Positions 44,848 through 53,166 of a stretch of 64,000 bases of DNA are shown in pieces. Source of the DNA: Streptomyces xylophagus (GTDB lineage: Bacteria; Actinomycetota; Actinomycetes; Streptomycetales; Streptomycetaceae); NCBI RefSeq assembly GCF_000716435.1, contig NZ_JNWO01000033.1:1-64000 (forward strand), in the 5' to 3' direction. The stretch's first letter is position 1, and each line of letters starts with the position of its first letter. Made by a program: the position numbers and the translations under genes. A model generated the notes under the pieces. The model was not told the DNA's origin. It was given only the letters and a program-made list of their open reading frames with translations, and searched no databases.

Positions 44848-45644
44848 CAGACGCTCCCTTCAGGCGGTCCGTCGTGGATCTGCTGCGGGTCGTCGTAGCG
44901 CTGGTGGATGTACGGCAACAGGGCGCGCGCGTCGACCCGTTCGACGACCTTGCCGCGCTGGTCGCTGGTCTTCTCGCCGATGGTGATGTCGACGAGGGTG
45001 CGTACGGGGAGGTCGGCGACCGGGTCGTACATGGACTCGCGCAGGACGACGTCTCCGGTGACGCGTTCGAGGCGGCGGACCTTCTCGTTGCGCAGGCAGT
45101 GCACGAGCACGGGGTCGGCGTCGAAGCCCGAACCGTCCACCGCGGGAAGGAACTTGAAGTAGAAGTCGGTCTTCTGCGTCGGCCCGGGGAGGGGCAGCTC
45201 CTCGCTGACCGCGCCCCGCACCTCGACGAAGGCGATGCCGTGCCGGGCCAGGGACGCGTGCACGACGAGGCCCACGCGTTCGACGGTGACCTCACCGAGT
45301 TTCTTGGGTTCGCCGAAGACCTCACGGCCACCGGTGAGGGCCCGCTCGTGGGTCATCGGCATCACCAGCGGATACCAGCCCTCGACGCCCTCGTGCGCTG
45401 CCGCGACCGCGAACGAGCCCGCGCCCAGGGGATATCCGGTCAGTTCGACCTTGCTGATGTTCACCCGGACCAGGGGCCGCCCGGTGGGCTTGAGGGGCGG
45501 CGGCAGGACCGCCGCGACCGCGTCCGGGTCGCTCTCCCAGACGGCCACCACACCGGTGGACCAGATGTCGGGGAGCTTGGAGCTCGCTGTGCGTGCGGCG
45601 ACGATCTCCGCCTCGGTCCGTGCGCCGTACCGTACGCGTGCCAT
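44847..45644 (-). CDS. Acetoacetate decarboxylase-fold protein
   Basis: A 265-aa ADC-superfamily protein. The Schiff-base region is FGEPKKLGEV (EPKK, as in acetoacetate decarboxylase, with adjacent lysines), followed by VEVRGAVSEELPLPGPTQKTDFYFKFLPA. ADC-like enzymes also act as aldolase-dehydratases, so decarboxylation is not certain. The ATG at 45644 with AAGGGCGG upstream is preferred to a GTG or ATG giving 41 extra basic residues. First gene of the operon with the SDR and two amidohydrolases. Confidence 0.88.
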   Translation of the reverse strand: MARVRYGARTEAEIVAARTASSKLPDIWSTGVVAVWESDPDAVAAVLPPPLKPTGRPLVRVNISKVELTGYPLGAGSFAVAAAHEGVEGWYPLVMPMTHERALTGGREVFGEPKKLGEVTVERVGLVVHASLARHGIAFVEVRGAVSEELPLPGPTQKTDFYFKFLPAVDGSGFDADPVLVHCLRNEKVRRLERVTGDVVLRESMYDPVADLPVRTLVDITIGEKTSDQRGKVVERVDARALLPYIHQRYDDPQQIHDGPPEGSV

Positions 45645-45816
45645 ACGCCGTACCGCCCTTCGTAGGCCGTCATCCGTCAGGCGGGCAGCACGCTTGCACC
45701 GGGCGGGCAAAAGGTCCATAGCCACGCGCGCGTGCGTTCGGCGGACCCGAACGGGCGGCCGGGACAAGGCACCTGAGGGACGGGGCTGTCAGTGACGGCC
45801 CGTATCCTCAGTGACC

Positions 45817-46806
45817 ATGCTCGAAGACCACTCGCCCGCAGTGTCCGCAGCCGCTCCGTGGCCGGCCGCGTATCCCCAGGGATACGCGGTCGTCGACGTG
45901 GAGACCACCGGTCTTGCCCGGGACGACCGGATAATCTCCGCGGCCGTCTACCGTCTGGACGCGCTCGGCGAGGTCGAGGACCACTGGTACACGATGGTCA
46001 ACCCGGAGCGCGATCCCGGCCCTGTGTGGATCCACGGTCTGACGAGCGACGTACTGGAGGGCGCGCCCCTCTTCAAGGACATCGCCGAGGAGTTCGCGAC
46101 CCGCCTGGAGGGCCGGGTGCTGGTCGCGCACAACGCGGTCTTCGACTGGCAGATGATCGCGCGGGAGTACGCGCGCGTGGAGATCGAGCCGCCGGTCCGT
46201 CAGCGGCTGTGCACCATCGCGCTCTCCAAGGAGCTGGCCCTGCCGCTGCCCAACCACAAGCTGGAGTCCCTGGCGGCGCACTTCGGCGTCGTCCAGCAGC
46301 GCGCGCACCACGCGCTGGACGACGCGCGCGTGCTCGCGGAGGCGTTCCGGCCGAGCCTGCGCGCGGCGGCCCAGGGAGGCGTACGGCTGCCGCTGCACGA
46401 GTGCCGGCCGCTGACCGAGTGGACGGCCGACCGGCCCACGCCCCGGATCGGGCACCAGGGGGGCGGCTACAGCGGCTACGGGGCGGGGAGTTGGCGTCCC
46501 GCGCGCAAGCGGCCCGCGTGCCCGTATCCCAACCCGGGGCGGTTCGAGGACGGCAAGCCGCTCAAGCAGGGGATGCGGATCGCGTTCTCCGGGGACACGT
46601 CCATCGAGCGCGAGCTGCTGGAGGACCGGGCCGTGGAGGCCGGGCTGCATGTCGCGACGAGCCTGTCCCGGCTGACCAGCCTGCTCGTCACGAACGACCC
46701 GGACTCGGGCACCTCGAAGGTGGTCAAGGCGCGGCAGTTCGGCACGCCGGTGGTGGACGAGGCGGCGTTCGGGCAACTGCTCCGGGATGTCGAGCAGGCG
46801 GACTGA
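45817..46806 (+). CDS. DEDDh 3'-5' exonuclease with C-terminal BRCT domain
   Basis: A 329-aa DNA polymerase III epsilon-like exonuclease. Exo I is VVDVETTGLA (Asp, Glu), Exo II LVAHNAVFDWQMI (Asp), Exo III HHALDDARV (His, Asp). Residues 235-320 form a BRCT domain (LKQGMRIAFSGDTSIERELLEDRAVEAGLHVATSLSRLTSLLVTND). Probably a repair or editing nuclease. A TATCCT -10 at 45803-45808 would start transcription at the ATG 45817, giving a leaderless mRNA; a GTG at 45811 is an alternative. Confidence 0.9.
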   Translation: MLEDHSPAVSAAAPWPAAYPQGYAVVDVETTGLARDDRIISAAVYRLDALGEVEDHWYTMVNPERDPGPVWIHGLTSDVLEGAPLFKDIAEEFATRLEGRVLVAHNAVFDWQMIAREYARVEIEPPVRQRLCTIALSKELALPLPNHKLESLAAHFGVVQQRAHHALDDARVLAEAFRPSLRAAAQGGVRLPLHECRPLTEWTADRPTPRIGHQGGGYSGYGAGSWRPARKRPACPYPNPGRFEDGKPLKQGMRIAFSGDTSIERELLEDRAVEAGLHVATSLSRLTSLLVTNDPDSGTSKVVKARQFGTPVVDEAAFGQLLRDVEQAD

Positions 46807-46885
46807 CCGTGCGGACGGGTGATTGGGGCGCGACTCGCCCCGCGCCCGCTCGCCCGTGCCGGGTGGACGGCTCACCCTGTGGCGC

Positions 46886-47119
46886 ATGGCGAGATGTGAA
46901 GTGTGCGGCAATGACTACGGCATGAGCTTCGAGGTGCACGCGCAGGGCGCGGTGCACGTCTTCGACTGCTTCTCCTGCGCGATCCACCGGATGGCCCCGA
47001 TCTGCGAGCACTGCCGGGTGCAGATCATCGGCCAGGGCGTGGAGGTCGAGGGTCGCTGGTTCTGCGGCGGCCACTGCGCGCGGGCGGAGGGGAAGGTGGG
47101 GATCATCGACAAGGTGTGA
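46886..47119 (+). CDS. Cys-rich zinc-ribbon mini-protein
   Basis: A 77-aa protein with four CxxC-like knuckles: Cys4-Cys7, Cys28-Cys31, Cys40-Cys43 and Cys60-Cys64, plus His18, His24, His34, His42 and His63. The spacing implies two or more zinc sites. It has no membrane segment or signal. Sequence pattern MARCEVCGNDYGMSFEV recurs in actinomycetes, but no function is known to me. Follows the exonuclease gene by 79 bp. Confidence 0.82.
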   Translation: MARCEVCGNDYGMSFEVHAQGAVHVFDCFSCAIHRMAPICEHCRVQIIGQGVEVEGRWFCGGHCARAEGKVGIIDKV

Positions 47120-47191
47120 GCCGTCGGCCCGGAGGAACCCCTTCCGGTACCCCCCTCAATGCGCCCCGCGACCGAGTTGTACGGTCGTGGG

Positions 47192-47986
47192 GTGTACCGC
47201 TTCCTGATGTCCCGGCAGTGGGTGATCCTCGCGTTGATCACCCTCCTCCTGATCCCCACGATGATCAGGCTGGGCATCTGGCAGATGCACCGCTACGAGA
47301 TGCGCAGCGCCCGGAACCAGTTGGTCGCGGACGCGCTGCACGCCAAGCCGGTCCCCGTGGAGACGATCAGCACCCCCGGGCACGCGGTCACCCGTACGGA
47401 GAAGTACCGCACCGTCACCGCGACCGGCACCTTCGAGACCTCCAAAGAAGTCGTCGTCCGGCGCCGTACCAATGACGACGACGAGGTCGGCTTCCACGTC
47501 CTCACCCCGTTCGTGTTGACGGACGGCAAGGTGGTGTTGATCAACCGTGGATGGATCCCGGCGACCGGCGCGCAGACCGCCTTCCCGAAGATCCCCGCAC
47601 CGCCGAGCGGCAAGACCACCATCACCGGACGCCTGATGGCCGACGAGACGACCGCGGCGAGCGGCATCAAGGACATCAAGGGCCTGCCCGACCGCCAGAT
47701 CATGTTGATCAACAGCGACGAACAGGCGAAGCGGCTCAACGCCCAGGTGCTGGGCGGCTATGTCGAACAGACCGCGCCGGAGCCGAAGGGCGACACGCCC
47801 GAGCAGATCTCCGACCCGGGCAAGGAAGACGCCCCGCTGAACTACGCGTACATGATCCAGTGGTGGCTGTTCGCCGCGGCCGTCCCGGTCGGCTATGTCG
47901 TGCTGGCCCGGCGCGAGGCCCGCGACCGCCGGGAGGCGGCGGCGAAGGAAGAGGAGACGGCGGAGGCCGAGCCCGCGACGGTGTGA
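47192..47986 (+). CDS. SURF1 family cytochrome oxidase biogenesis protein
   Basis: A 264-aa membrane protein aiding assembly of cytochrome c oxidase (haem a insertion). An N-terminal helix (WVILALITLLLIPTMIRLGIWQ) and a C-terminal helix (WWLFAAAVPVGYVVLARR) flank an extracytoplasmic domain with the family motifs RTVTATGTFETSKEVVVRRR and VLINRGWIPA. GTG 47192 is preferred; the in-frame ATG at 47159 would add 11 residues. The last 25 residues are charged. Confidence 0.92.
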   Translation: MYRFLMSRQWVILALITLLLIPTMIRLGIWQMHRYEMRSARNQLVADALHAKPVPVETISTPGHAVTRTEKYRTVTATGTFETSKEVVVRRRTNDDDEVGFHVLTPFVLTDGKVVLINRGWIPATGAQTAFPKIPAPPSGKTTITGRLMADETTAASGIKDIKGLPDRQIMLINSDEQAKRLNAQVLGGYVEQTAPEPKGDTPEQISDPGKEDAPLNYAYMIQWWLFAAAVPVGYVVLARREARDRREAAAKEEETAEAEPATV

Positions 47987-48057
47987 CCTGCCCCTCGCTT
48001 CACCCGCCCGGCCCCGAACCTTGATTGCCCCACCGGTAGTCAGGGAACCCGCACCCC

Positions 48058-49845
48058 GTGCACCCACGTATCGAGGACTACGCCCTCATCGGCGACGAAC
48101 AGACCGCTGCCCTGGTCGGCATGGACGGCTCGGTCGACTGGCTGTGTCTGCCCCGCTTCGACTCGGCCGCCTGCTTCGCCAGACTGCTCGGCGACCAGGA
48201 CAACGGCCACTGGCGTATCGCCCCCAAGGGCGCGGACCGCTGCACCCGCCGCGCCTACCGCCCCGACACGCTGGTCCTGGACACGGAGTGGGAGACCGAC
48301 GAGGGCACGGTACGCGTCACCGACCTGATGCCCCAGCGCCACCGCGCCCCCGACGTCGTACGCATCGTGGAAGGCCTCAGCGGCAAGGTCACCGTCCACA
48401 GCAGGCTCCGTCTCCGCTTCGACTACGGCTCGGTCGTGCCGTGGATGCGCAGGTCCGACGGACACCGGGTGGCCGTGGCCGGACCCGATTCGGTGTGGCT
48501 GCGCAGCGAACCCGAGGTGCGCACCTGGGGCGAGGACTTCAGCACCCTCTCGGAGTTCACTGTCGAGGCCGGTGAGAAGGTCGCCTTCGTCCTCACCTGG
48601 CACCCCTCGCACGAGGCGCGCCCGCCGCTCGTCGACCCGTACGAGTCGCTGCGCGGCAGTGTCACGGACTGGCAGCGCTGGGCGGCCCGCTGCCGGTACG
48701 ACGGCCCGTACCGGGACGCGGTCGTACGCTCTCTGATCACCCTCAAGGCGCTCACCTACCGCCCGACCGGCGGCATCGTCGCCGCGGCCACCACCTCGCT
48801 GCCCGAGGAGATGGGCGGCGTCCGCAACTGGGACTACCGCTACTGCTGGCTGCGCGACTCCACCCTCACCCTGGGCGCCCTGGTCTCCGCGGGCTACCTC
48901 AAGGAGGCCGAGGCCTGGCGCGACTGGCTGCTGCGCGCGGTCGCCGGCGATCCGGCGGACCTGCAGATCATGTACGGCGTGGCGGGCGAGCGACGGCTGC
49001 CCGAGTTCGAACTGCCGCACCTGTCCGGCTTCGGCGGTTCGGCCCCCGTACGGATCGGCAACGGCGCCGTCAACCAGCTCCAACTGGACGTCTACGGCGA
49101 GGTCATGGACTCCCTGTGGCTGGCCCGGCGCGCGGGCCTGTCACCCAAGCCGCACATGTGGTCCCTCCAGAGCATCCTCCTGGAGTGGCTGCGTTCGCAG
49201 TGGCGGCAGCCGGACGAGGGTCTGTGGGAGGTGCGCGGCGGACGCCGGCACTTCGTGCACTCCAAGGTCATGGTGTGGGTGGCCGCCGACCGCGCGGTAC
49301 GCACTTTGGAGGAGTACGGCGACCTGCCCGGCGACCTGACGGGCTGGCGCGAACTGCGCGACGAGGTGCACCGGGACGTGTGCGAGAACGGCTACGACCC
49401 GGTGCGCAACACGTTCACGCAGTACTACGGCTCGCAGGAACTCGACGCCGCCCTGCTGCTCATCCCCCACTTCGGCTTCCTGCCGCCCGACGATCCCCGG
49501 GTGATCGGCACGGTAGACGCGGTCCAGGAGGCACTCGGCCACGACGGTTTCGTACGCCGCTACGACACCGCCGCCGACACCGTCGTCGACGGGCTGCCGG
49601 GTGACGAGGGAGCCTTCCTGGCGTGCTCGTTCTGGCTCGTGGACGCCCTGCATCTGACGGGCCGCACGAAGGAGGCCAAGGTGCTGTTCGAGCGTCTGGT
49701 GGGGCTCGCGAACGACGTGGGGCTGCTCGCGGAGGAGTACGACCCGGTGGCCGGCCGTCAGCTGGGCAACTTCCCGCAGGCGTTCAGCCACATCGGGCTG
49801 GTGAACAGCGCCCTCGCCCTGTTCGGGAACGAGGAGGCAGGATAG
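48058..49845 (+). CDS. Glycoside hydrolase family 15 (glucoamylase/trehalase-like)
   Basis: A 595-aa intracellular GH15 enzyme. An N-terminal beta-sandwich (MHPRIEDYALIGDEQTAALVGMDGSVDWLCLPRFDS, to about residue 230) precedes the (alpha/alpha)6 barrel. The acid/base region is GGVRNWDYRYCWLRDS and the second catalytic Glu lies near LLAEEYDP. It has no signal peptide, and in actinomycetes close relatives hydrolyse trehalose. GTG 48058 overlaps no neighbour; the SDR gene begins 5 bp after the stop, so they probably form an operon. Confidence 0.93.
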   Translation: MHPRIEDYALIGDEQTAALVGMDGSVDWLCLPRFDSAACFARLLGDQDNGHWRIAPKGADRCTRRAYRPDTLVLDTEWETDEGTVRVTDLMPQRHRAPDVVRIVEGLSGKVTVHSRLRLRFDYGSVVPWMRRSDGHRVAVAGPDSVWLRSEPEVRTWGEDFSTLSEFTVEAGEKVAFVLTWHPSHEARPPLVDPYESLRGSVTDWQRWAARCRYDGPYRDAVVRSLITLKALTYRPTGGIVAAATTSLPEEMGGVRNWDYRYCWLRDSTLTLGALVSAGYLKEAEAWRDWLLRAVAGDPADLQIMYGVAGERRLPEFELPHLSGFGGSAPVRIGNGAVNQLQLDVYGEVMDSLWLARRAGLSPKPHMWSLQSILLEWLRSQWRQPDEGLWEVRGGRRHFVHSKVMVWVAADRAVRTLEEYGDLPGDLTGWRELRDEVHRDVCENGYDPVRNTFTQYYGSQELDAALLLIPHFGFLPPDDPRVIGTVDAVQEALGHDGFVRRYDTAADTVVDGLPGDEGAFLACSFWLVDALHLTGRTKEAKVLFERLVGLANDVGLLAEEYDPVAGRQLGNFPQAFSHIGLVNSALALFGNEEAG

Positions 49846-49850
49846 GGGAC

Positions 49851-50606
49851 ATGGATCTTGGACTGAAGGACCGCGTGTACGTCGTCACCGGGGCCACCCG
49901 CGGGCTGGGCAACGCCTCCGCGCGCGAGCTGGTGGCCGACGGCGCGAAGGTGGTCGTCACCGGGCGGGACGAGAAGCGGGCCGCCGACGCGGCGGCCGAA
50001 CTGGGGCCGAACGCGATCGGCGTGGCCGTCGACAACGCCGACGCGGACGCGCCGACCCGGCTGATCGCCGCCGCGCGTGACCACTTCGGGCGCTTCGACG
50101 GCATCCTCGTGAGCGTCGGCGGGCCGCCGCCCGGGTTCGTCGCCGACAGCACCGACGAGCAGTGGCAGGCGTCGTTCGAGTCGGTGTTCCTCGGCGCGGT
50201 ACGGCTCGCCCGTGCGGCGGCCGCGGAATTGGAGGCGGGCGGCGTCATTGGGTTCGTGCTGTCCGGGTCGGTGCACGAGCCGATCCCCGGGCTGACGATC
50301 TCGAACGCGCTGCGGCCCGGTCTTGCCGGTTTCGCCAAGTCCCTCGCGGACGAGCTGGGGCCGCGCGGCATCCGTGTCGTGGGGCTGCTGCCGGCCCGCA
50401 TCGACACGGATCGCGTGCGCGAGCTGGACGGGATGTCCGCGGACCCGGAGGCCACCCGGAGGGCCAACGAGACGCGGATTCCGCTGCGGCGGTACGGAAC
50501 TTCTGACGAGTTCGGGCGGGTGGCGGCGTTTCTGCTGTCGCCGGCCGCGTCCTATCTGACGGGGATCATGGTGCCTGTTGACGGTGGCATGCGGCATGGG
50601 TTCTGA
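49851..50606 (+). CDS. SDR family oxidoreductase
   Basis: A 251-aa short-chain reductase with the Rossmann motif VVTGATRGLGNASARELVADGAKVV and ending SYLTGIMVPVDGGMRHGF. The usual catalytic YxxxK is not intact: after FVLSGSVHEPIPGLTISNALRPGLAGFAKSL the Tyr and Lys positions read as Asn and Arg, so activity may be altered. It is cotranscribed with the GH15 gene. ATG 49851 has TAGGGGAC upstream. Confidence 0.88.
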   Translation: MDLGLKDRVYVVTGATRGLGNASARELVADGAKVVVTGRDEKRAADAAAELGPNAIGVAVDNADADAPTRLIAAARDHFGRFDGILVSVGGPPPGFVADSTDEQWQASFESVFLGAVRLARAAAAELEAGGVIGFVLSGSVHEPIPGLTISNALRPGLAGFAKSLADELGPRGIRVVGLLPARIDTDRVRELDGMSADPEATRRANETRIPLRRYGTSDEFGRVAAFLLSPAASYLTGIMVPVDGGMRHGF

Positions 50607-50628
50607 GGTCGTATGGCTGCGGGCCGCC

Positions 50629-50690
50629 TGTGGCTGGTCGCGCCCACGCGGCGGAGCCGCACATCAGACACAGCCCTGCGCCCCTGGGGA
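50629..50690. repeat. Streptomyces 3'-end repeat element, second copy
   Basis: Shares TGTGGCTGGTCGCGC (50629-50643) with the element after tyrS, then contains an inserted palindromic GCGGCGGAGCCGC and ends CCCTGCGCCCCTGGGG. It lies between the convergent SDR and AmaP-like genes. Confidence 0.65.
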
Positions 50691-50708
50691 GTTGCGCCTC
50701 AGCGTGCT

Positions 50709-51296
50709 TTAACTCACCCTCTCCGCGCGGTGCTTGACGCCCTTCAGGCGGACCTCTGTCGGCAGTGCGTCCAGGCCCGCCGAATCGCGGGCGTGGCTGA
50801 GGGCGTTGGCCGTCAGGTGGTCGAGGGCCGCTCCGGGGTCCACGTGGGGTTCCAGGTGGAGCTCGACGCGGGCCTCGGGTGCCGTGCGGGTGCCGGCGAG
50901 CCGCACGTGCGCGTGGGCCACGCCGTCGAGGTCGCCCGCGTCGGTGGCGAGGACGCTCTCCAGGGCGCGGCCCCGCAGCAGCGCGCCCTCGCCGTCGCCG
51001 GTGCGGACAGCGACCTCGGTGAGCCGACGGCGTCGTAGAACCGCGACGAGCCACCACAGGGTGAGCAGGACGAGGACGGCGAGCGCGGCGAGGACCGTCG
51101 GCCACCACCAGCCGTCGCCCCGCCAGCGAATCCGCCGGGCGTCGCTCAGCAGGACGTCGTGACGGCCGTCGTAGATCCACCAGGAGGGTGGCTTCACGCC
51201 GAGTCCGACGGCCAGCACGGAGCCGCCGAGGACGACCAGGACCAGGCCCACGACACCGATCACCACGCGGTTGACGATCCTGAGCACCGACCTCAC
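50709..51296 (-). CDS. AmaP-like alkaline shock membrane anchor protein
   Basis: A 195-aa protein with two membrane helices (VIGVVGLVLVVLGGSVLAVGLG and VLAALAVLVLLTLWWLVAVL), followed by a soluble domain related to Asp23 (VAHAHVRLAGTRTAPEARVELHLEPHVDPGAALDHL). In Staphylococcus AmaP anchors Asp23 to the membrane. It is the last gene of a translationally coupled Asp23 operon, overlapping the DUF6286 gene by 4 bp. Confidence 0.85.
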   Translation of the reverse strand: MRSVLRIVNRVVIGVVGLVLVVLGGSVLAVGLGVKPPSWWIYDGRHDVLLSDARRIRWRGDGWWWPTVLAALAVLVLLTLWWLVAVLRRRRLTEVAVRTGDGEGALLRGRALESVLATDAGDLDGVAHAHVRLAGTRTAPEARVELHLEPHVDPGAALDHLTANALSHARDSAGLDALPTEVRLKGVKHRAERVS

Positions 51297-51970
51297 CCCT
51301 TCCGTCCGGAACGGCCGACGTGCACCGTCAGCGCGGGCGGCCGGGCCAGCCCGAGCCCGGTGATCGCGTCGCTGAGCACGGCGTCCAAGTCGGCCCGCAC
51401 GTCGTCGAGTTCACGGAAATGGGACACCGCGCGGACATCGGCCTTGCTCCGGCTCGTCCGTACCCGTACCGACTGCACGCCCGAGACCTCCATGGCCCGG
51501 TCGCGCAGCACCATCGCGGCGGCGGCGCGTTGCAGGCCGGCCCGGATGTCGGCGTGGGTACGGCGCATGGGCAGCACCTGGCGCAGGCCGGGCGTGACCG
51601 CGAGCACGATCAGCCAGAGGCCGAGGGCGGCGGCGACACCGGCGCCGACGAGGACCCAGGTGTCGTCCAGGGGCCGCTCGGCGAGCTGCCGGGCCAGTTC
51701 CCGGCGCCAGTGCGCGGCGGGCCGTTCGGCGCGCACCGCGGTGACGTCGTAGAGCAGGGCGCCCGCGCCGACGAGCAGCAGGACGGCGACGATGCCCGCG
51801 GGGACGCGGCGCGCCGACCAGAAGCGGCCGCCCTTGCCGTCCCCGTCATGGACGACGGGGACGGGATCGTAGTCCGACGCGGCCGGGTATCCGCCGTGTC
51901 CTGGATCGGTCTCCTTCTCGATCACCGGTAGTCGTTGGGTCGTGCCATCGGAGCCCTGGGACTCGCTCAT
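51293..51970 (-). CDS. DUF6286 domain-containing membrane protein
   Basis: A 225-aa protein of the Asp23 operon. A 50-residue polar N-terminus leads to two helices (VPAGIVAVLLLVGAGALLYDV and WVLVGAGVAAALGLWLIVLAV) and a C-terminal cytoplasmic domain (ADIRAGLQRAAAAMVLRDRAMEVSGVQSVRV ... RADLDAVLSDAITGLGL) that resembles an Asp23 or AmaP soluble domain. Overlaps both neighbours by 4 bp. Confidence 0.8.
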   Translation of the reverse strand: MSESQGSDGTTQRLPVIEKETDPGHGGYPAASDYDPVPVVHDGDGKGGRFWSARRVPAGIVAVLLLVGAGALLYDVTAVRAERPAAHWRRELARQLAERPLDDTWVLVGAGVAAALGLWLIVLAVTPGLRQVLPMRRTHADIRAGLQRAAAAMVLRDRAMEVSGVQSVRVRTSRSKADVRAVSHFRELDDVRADLDAVLSDAITGLGLARPPALTVHVGRSGRKG

Positions 51971-52356
51971 CGCGTCCTCCCCTGTGCCGCGCCGTGCGAC
52001 CGTGCCGGATGCAGCCGTTCCACTTGGACGGCGACCTCGGGCACGTCCATGCCCACCAACGCGCGTACCCGCTGAACCACCTGTCGACGCACCTGAAAAC
52101 AGCGGGCTCCGATGTCGCAGGGATAGTCGAGTTCGAGGTGCACGCGCACGCGTGCGGTTTCGTGGTGGACGACGACGGTGGCGTGCGGCGGTGCGGCCTC
52201 CGGGGGCAGTGGTCCGAGCGCCTCACGCGCGGCCTGCGCGGCGATCTTCGCGACGACCCGGTCGGCGATCCGGGTGGCGCCCCGCTCGCCGGGCGCGACG
52301 ACCGCCGAGGGTCTGCCGCGCTCGTCGACCGTGCCGCCGCCGCTCATGGACGTCAT
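51967..52356 (-). CDS. Asp23/Gls24 family protein (short copy)
   Basis: A 129-aa soluble protein: GATRIADRVVAKIAAQAAREAL, then VHLELDYPCDIGARCFQVRRQVVQRVRALVGMDVPEVAVQVERLH, the Asp23 beta-alpha-beta layout. Probably coats the inner membrane face with its paralogue in envelope stress. Overlaps the upstream mini-protein and downstream DUF6286 gene by 4 bp each. Confidence 0.88.
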   Translation of the reverse strand: MTSMSGGGTVDERGRPSAVVAPGERGATRIADRVVAKIAAQAAREALGPLPPEAAPPHATVVVHHETARVRVHLELDYPCDIGARCFQVRRQVVQRVRALVGMDVPEVAVQVERLHPARSHGAAQGRTR

Positions 52357-52538
52357 CGCCGCCGGTCGTCACGCGAACGGAAGAAGTCGCCGAGTTCCAG
52401 GTCCCCCTCCAGGAACCGGCCGACGACGAACCCGATGGCGCCCAGGGCCGCCACCAGCAGGAACGCACCGAACCCGCCGAAATACCCGGCGAAGCCCAGC
52501 GCCATTCCGGCGATCATGCCGACCACGGCCCTGCTCAT
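52353..52538 (-). CDS. Small DUF2273-like membrane protein of the Asp23 operon
   Basis: A 61-aa protein with two hydrophobic segments (AVVGMIAGMALGFAGYFGGF and FLLVAALGAIGFVVGRFLEG) and a charged end (DLELGDFFRSRDDRRR). The layout is that of DUF2273 partners of Asp23. It lies between the two Asp23 paralogues. Confidence 0.8.
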   Translation of the reverse strand: MSRAVVGMIAGMALGFAGYFGGFGAFLLVAALGAIGFVVGRFLEGDLELGDFFRSRDDRRR

Positions 52539-52593
52539 CCTGCGCTCCTCAGTTCATTCGTCGGCCCGCTCATTGACTCGTCCATCGGCTCGG

Positions 52594-53079
52594 TCACTGG
52601 AGTCGGGGTTCCGGTTCCTCGTCCTCTTCGTCCGGGAGCTTCACATCGCTCACCGCGATGTTGACCTCGACGACCTCGAGTCCGGTCATCCGCTCCACGG
52701 CCGCGATGACGTTCTCCCGTACGGCCCGGGCGACATCCGCGATCGACACCCCGTAGTCCACGACGATCTCCAGGTCGAGCGCGGTCTGCACCTCGCCGAC
52801 CTCGGCCTTCACACCCCGGGACACCGACTTCGTACCGCCGGGCACCCGGTCGCGCACGGCTCCGAAGGTGCGGGACAGCCCGCTGCCCATGGCGTGCACG
52901 CCCAGGACGTCCCGGGCGGCCAGCCCGGCGATCTTCTCCACGACCCCGTCGGCGATGGTGGTGCGCCCGCGGGACGCCGGGTCGCCTCCGCCACGTTTGA
53001 TGGGGGTCTTGCGGGTCTGTACCGGCTCCCGCTCGCCGTCGGGGTCCTGCGTCCGGTTCCGCTCCGTCATGTCGGTCAT
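52594..53079 (-). CDS. Asp23/Gls24 family envelope stress protein (long copy)
   Basis: A 161-aa Asp23 protein. After a polar N-terminus come TIADGVVEKIAGLAARDVLGVHAMG, a basic segment, and the conserved core LDLEIVVDYGVSIADVARAVRENVIAAVERMTGLEVVEVNIAVSDV, followed by an acidic tail DEEDEEPEP. First gene of the operon (ATG 53079, alternative ATG 53070). Asp23 proteins form membrane-associated assemblies during cell-wall stress. Confidence 0.93.
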   Translation of the reverse strand: MTDMTERNRTQDPDGEREPVQTRKTPIKRGGGDPASRGRTTIADGVVEKIAGLAARDVLGVHAMGSGLSRTFGAVRDRVPGGTKSVSRGVKAEVGEVQTALDLEIVVDYGVSIADVARAVRENVIAAVERMTGLEVVEVNIAVSDVKLPDEEDEEPEPRLQ

Positions 53080-53166
53080 CGCCGTACGTCCCTTTCGGTC
53101 GTCGTCCTTCGACCACGGTAAGTGCGGTTGCATTCTCTCGCGCCGGGGATGCGGCAGGCTGGAGGA

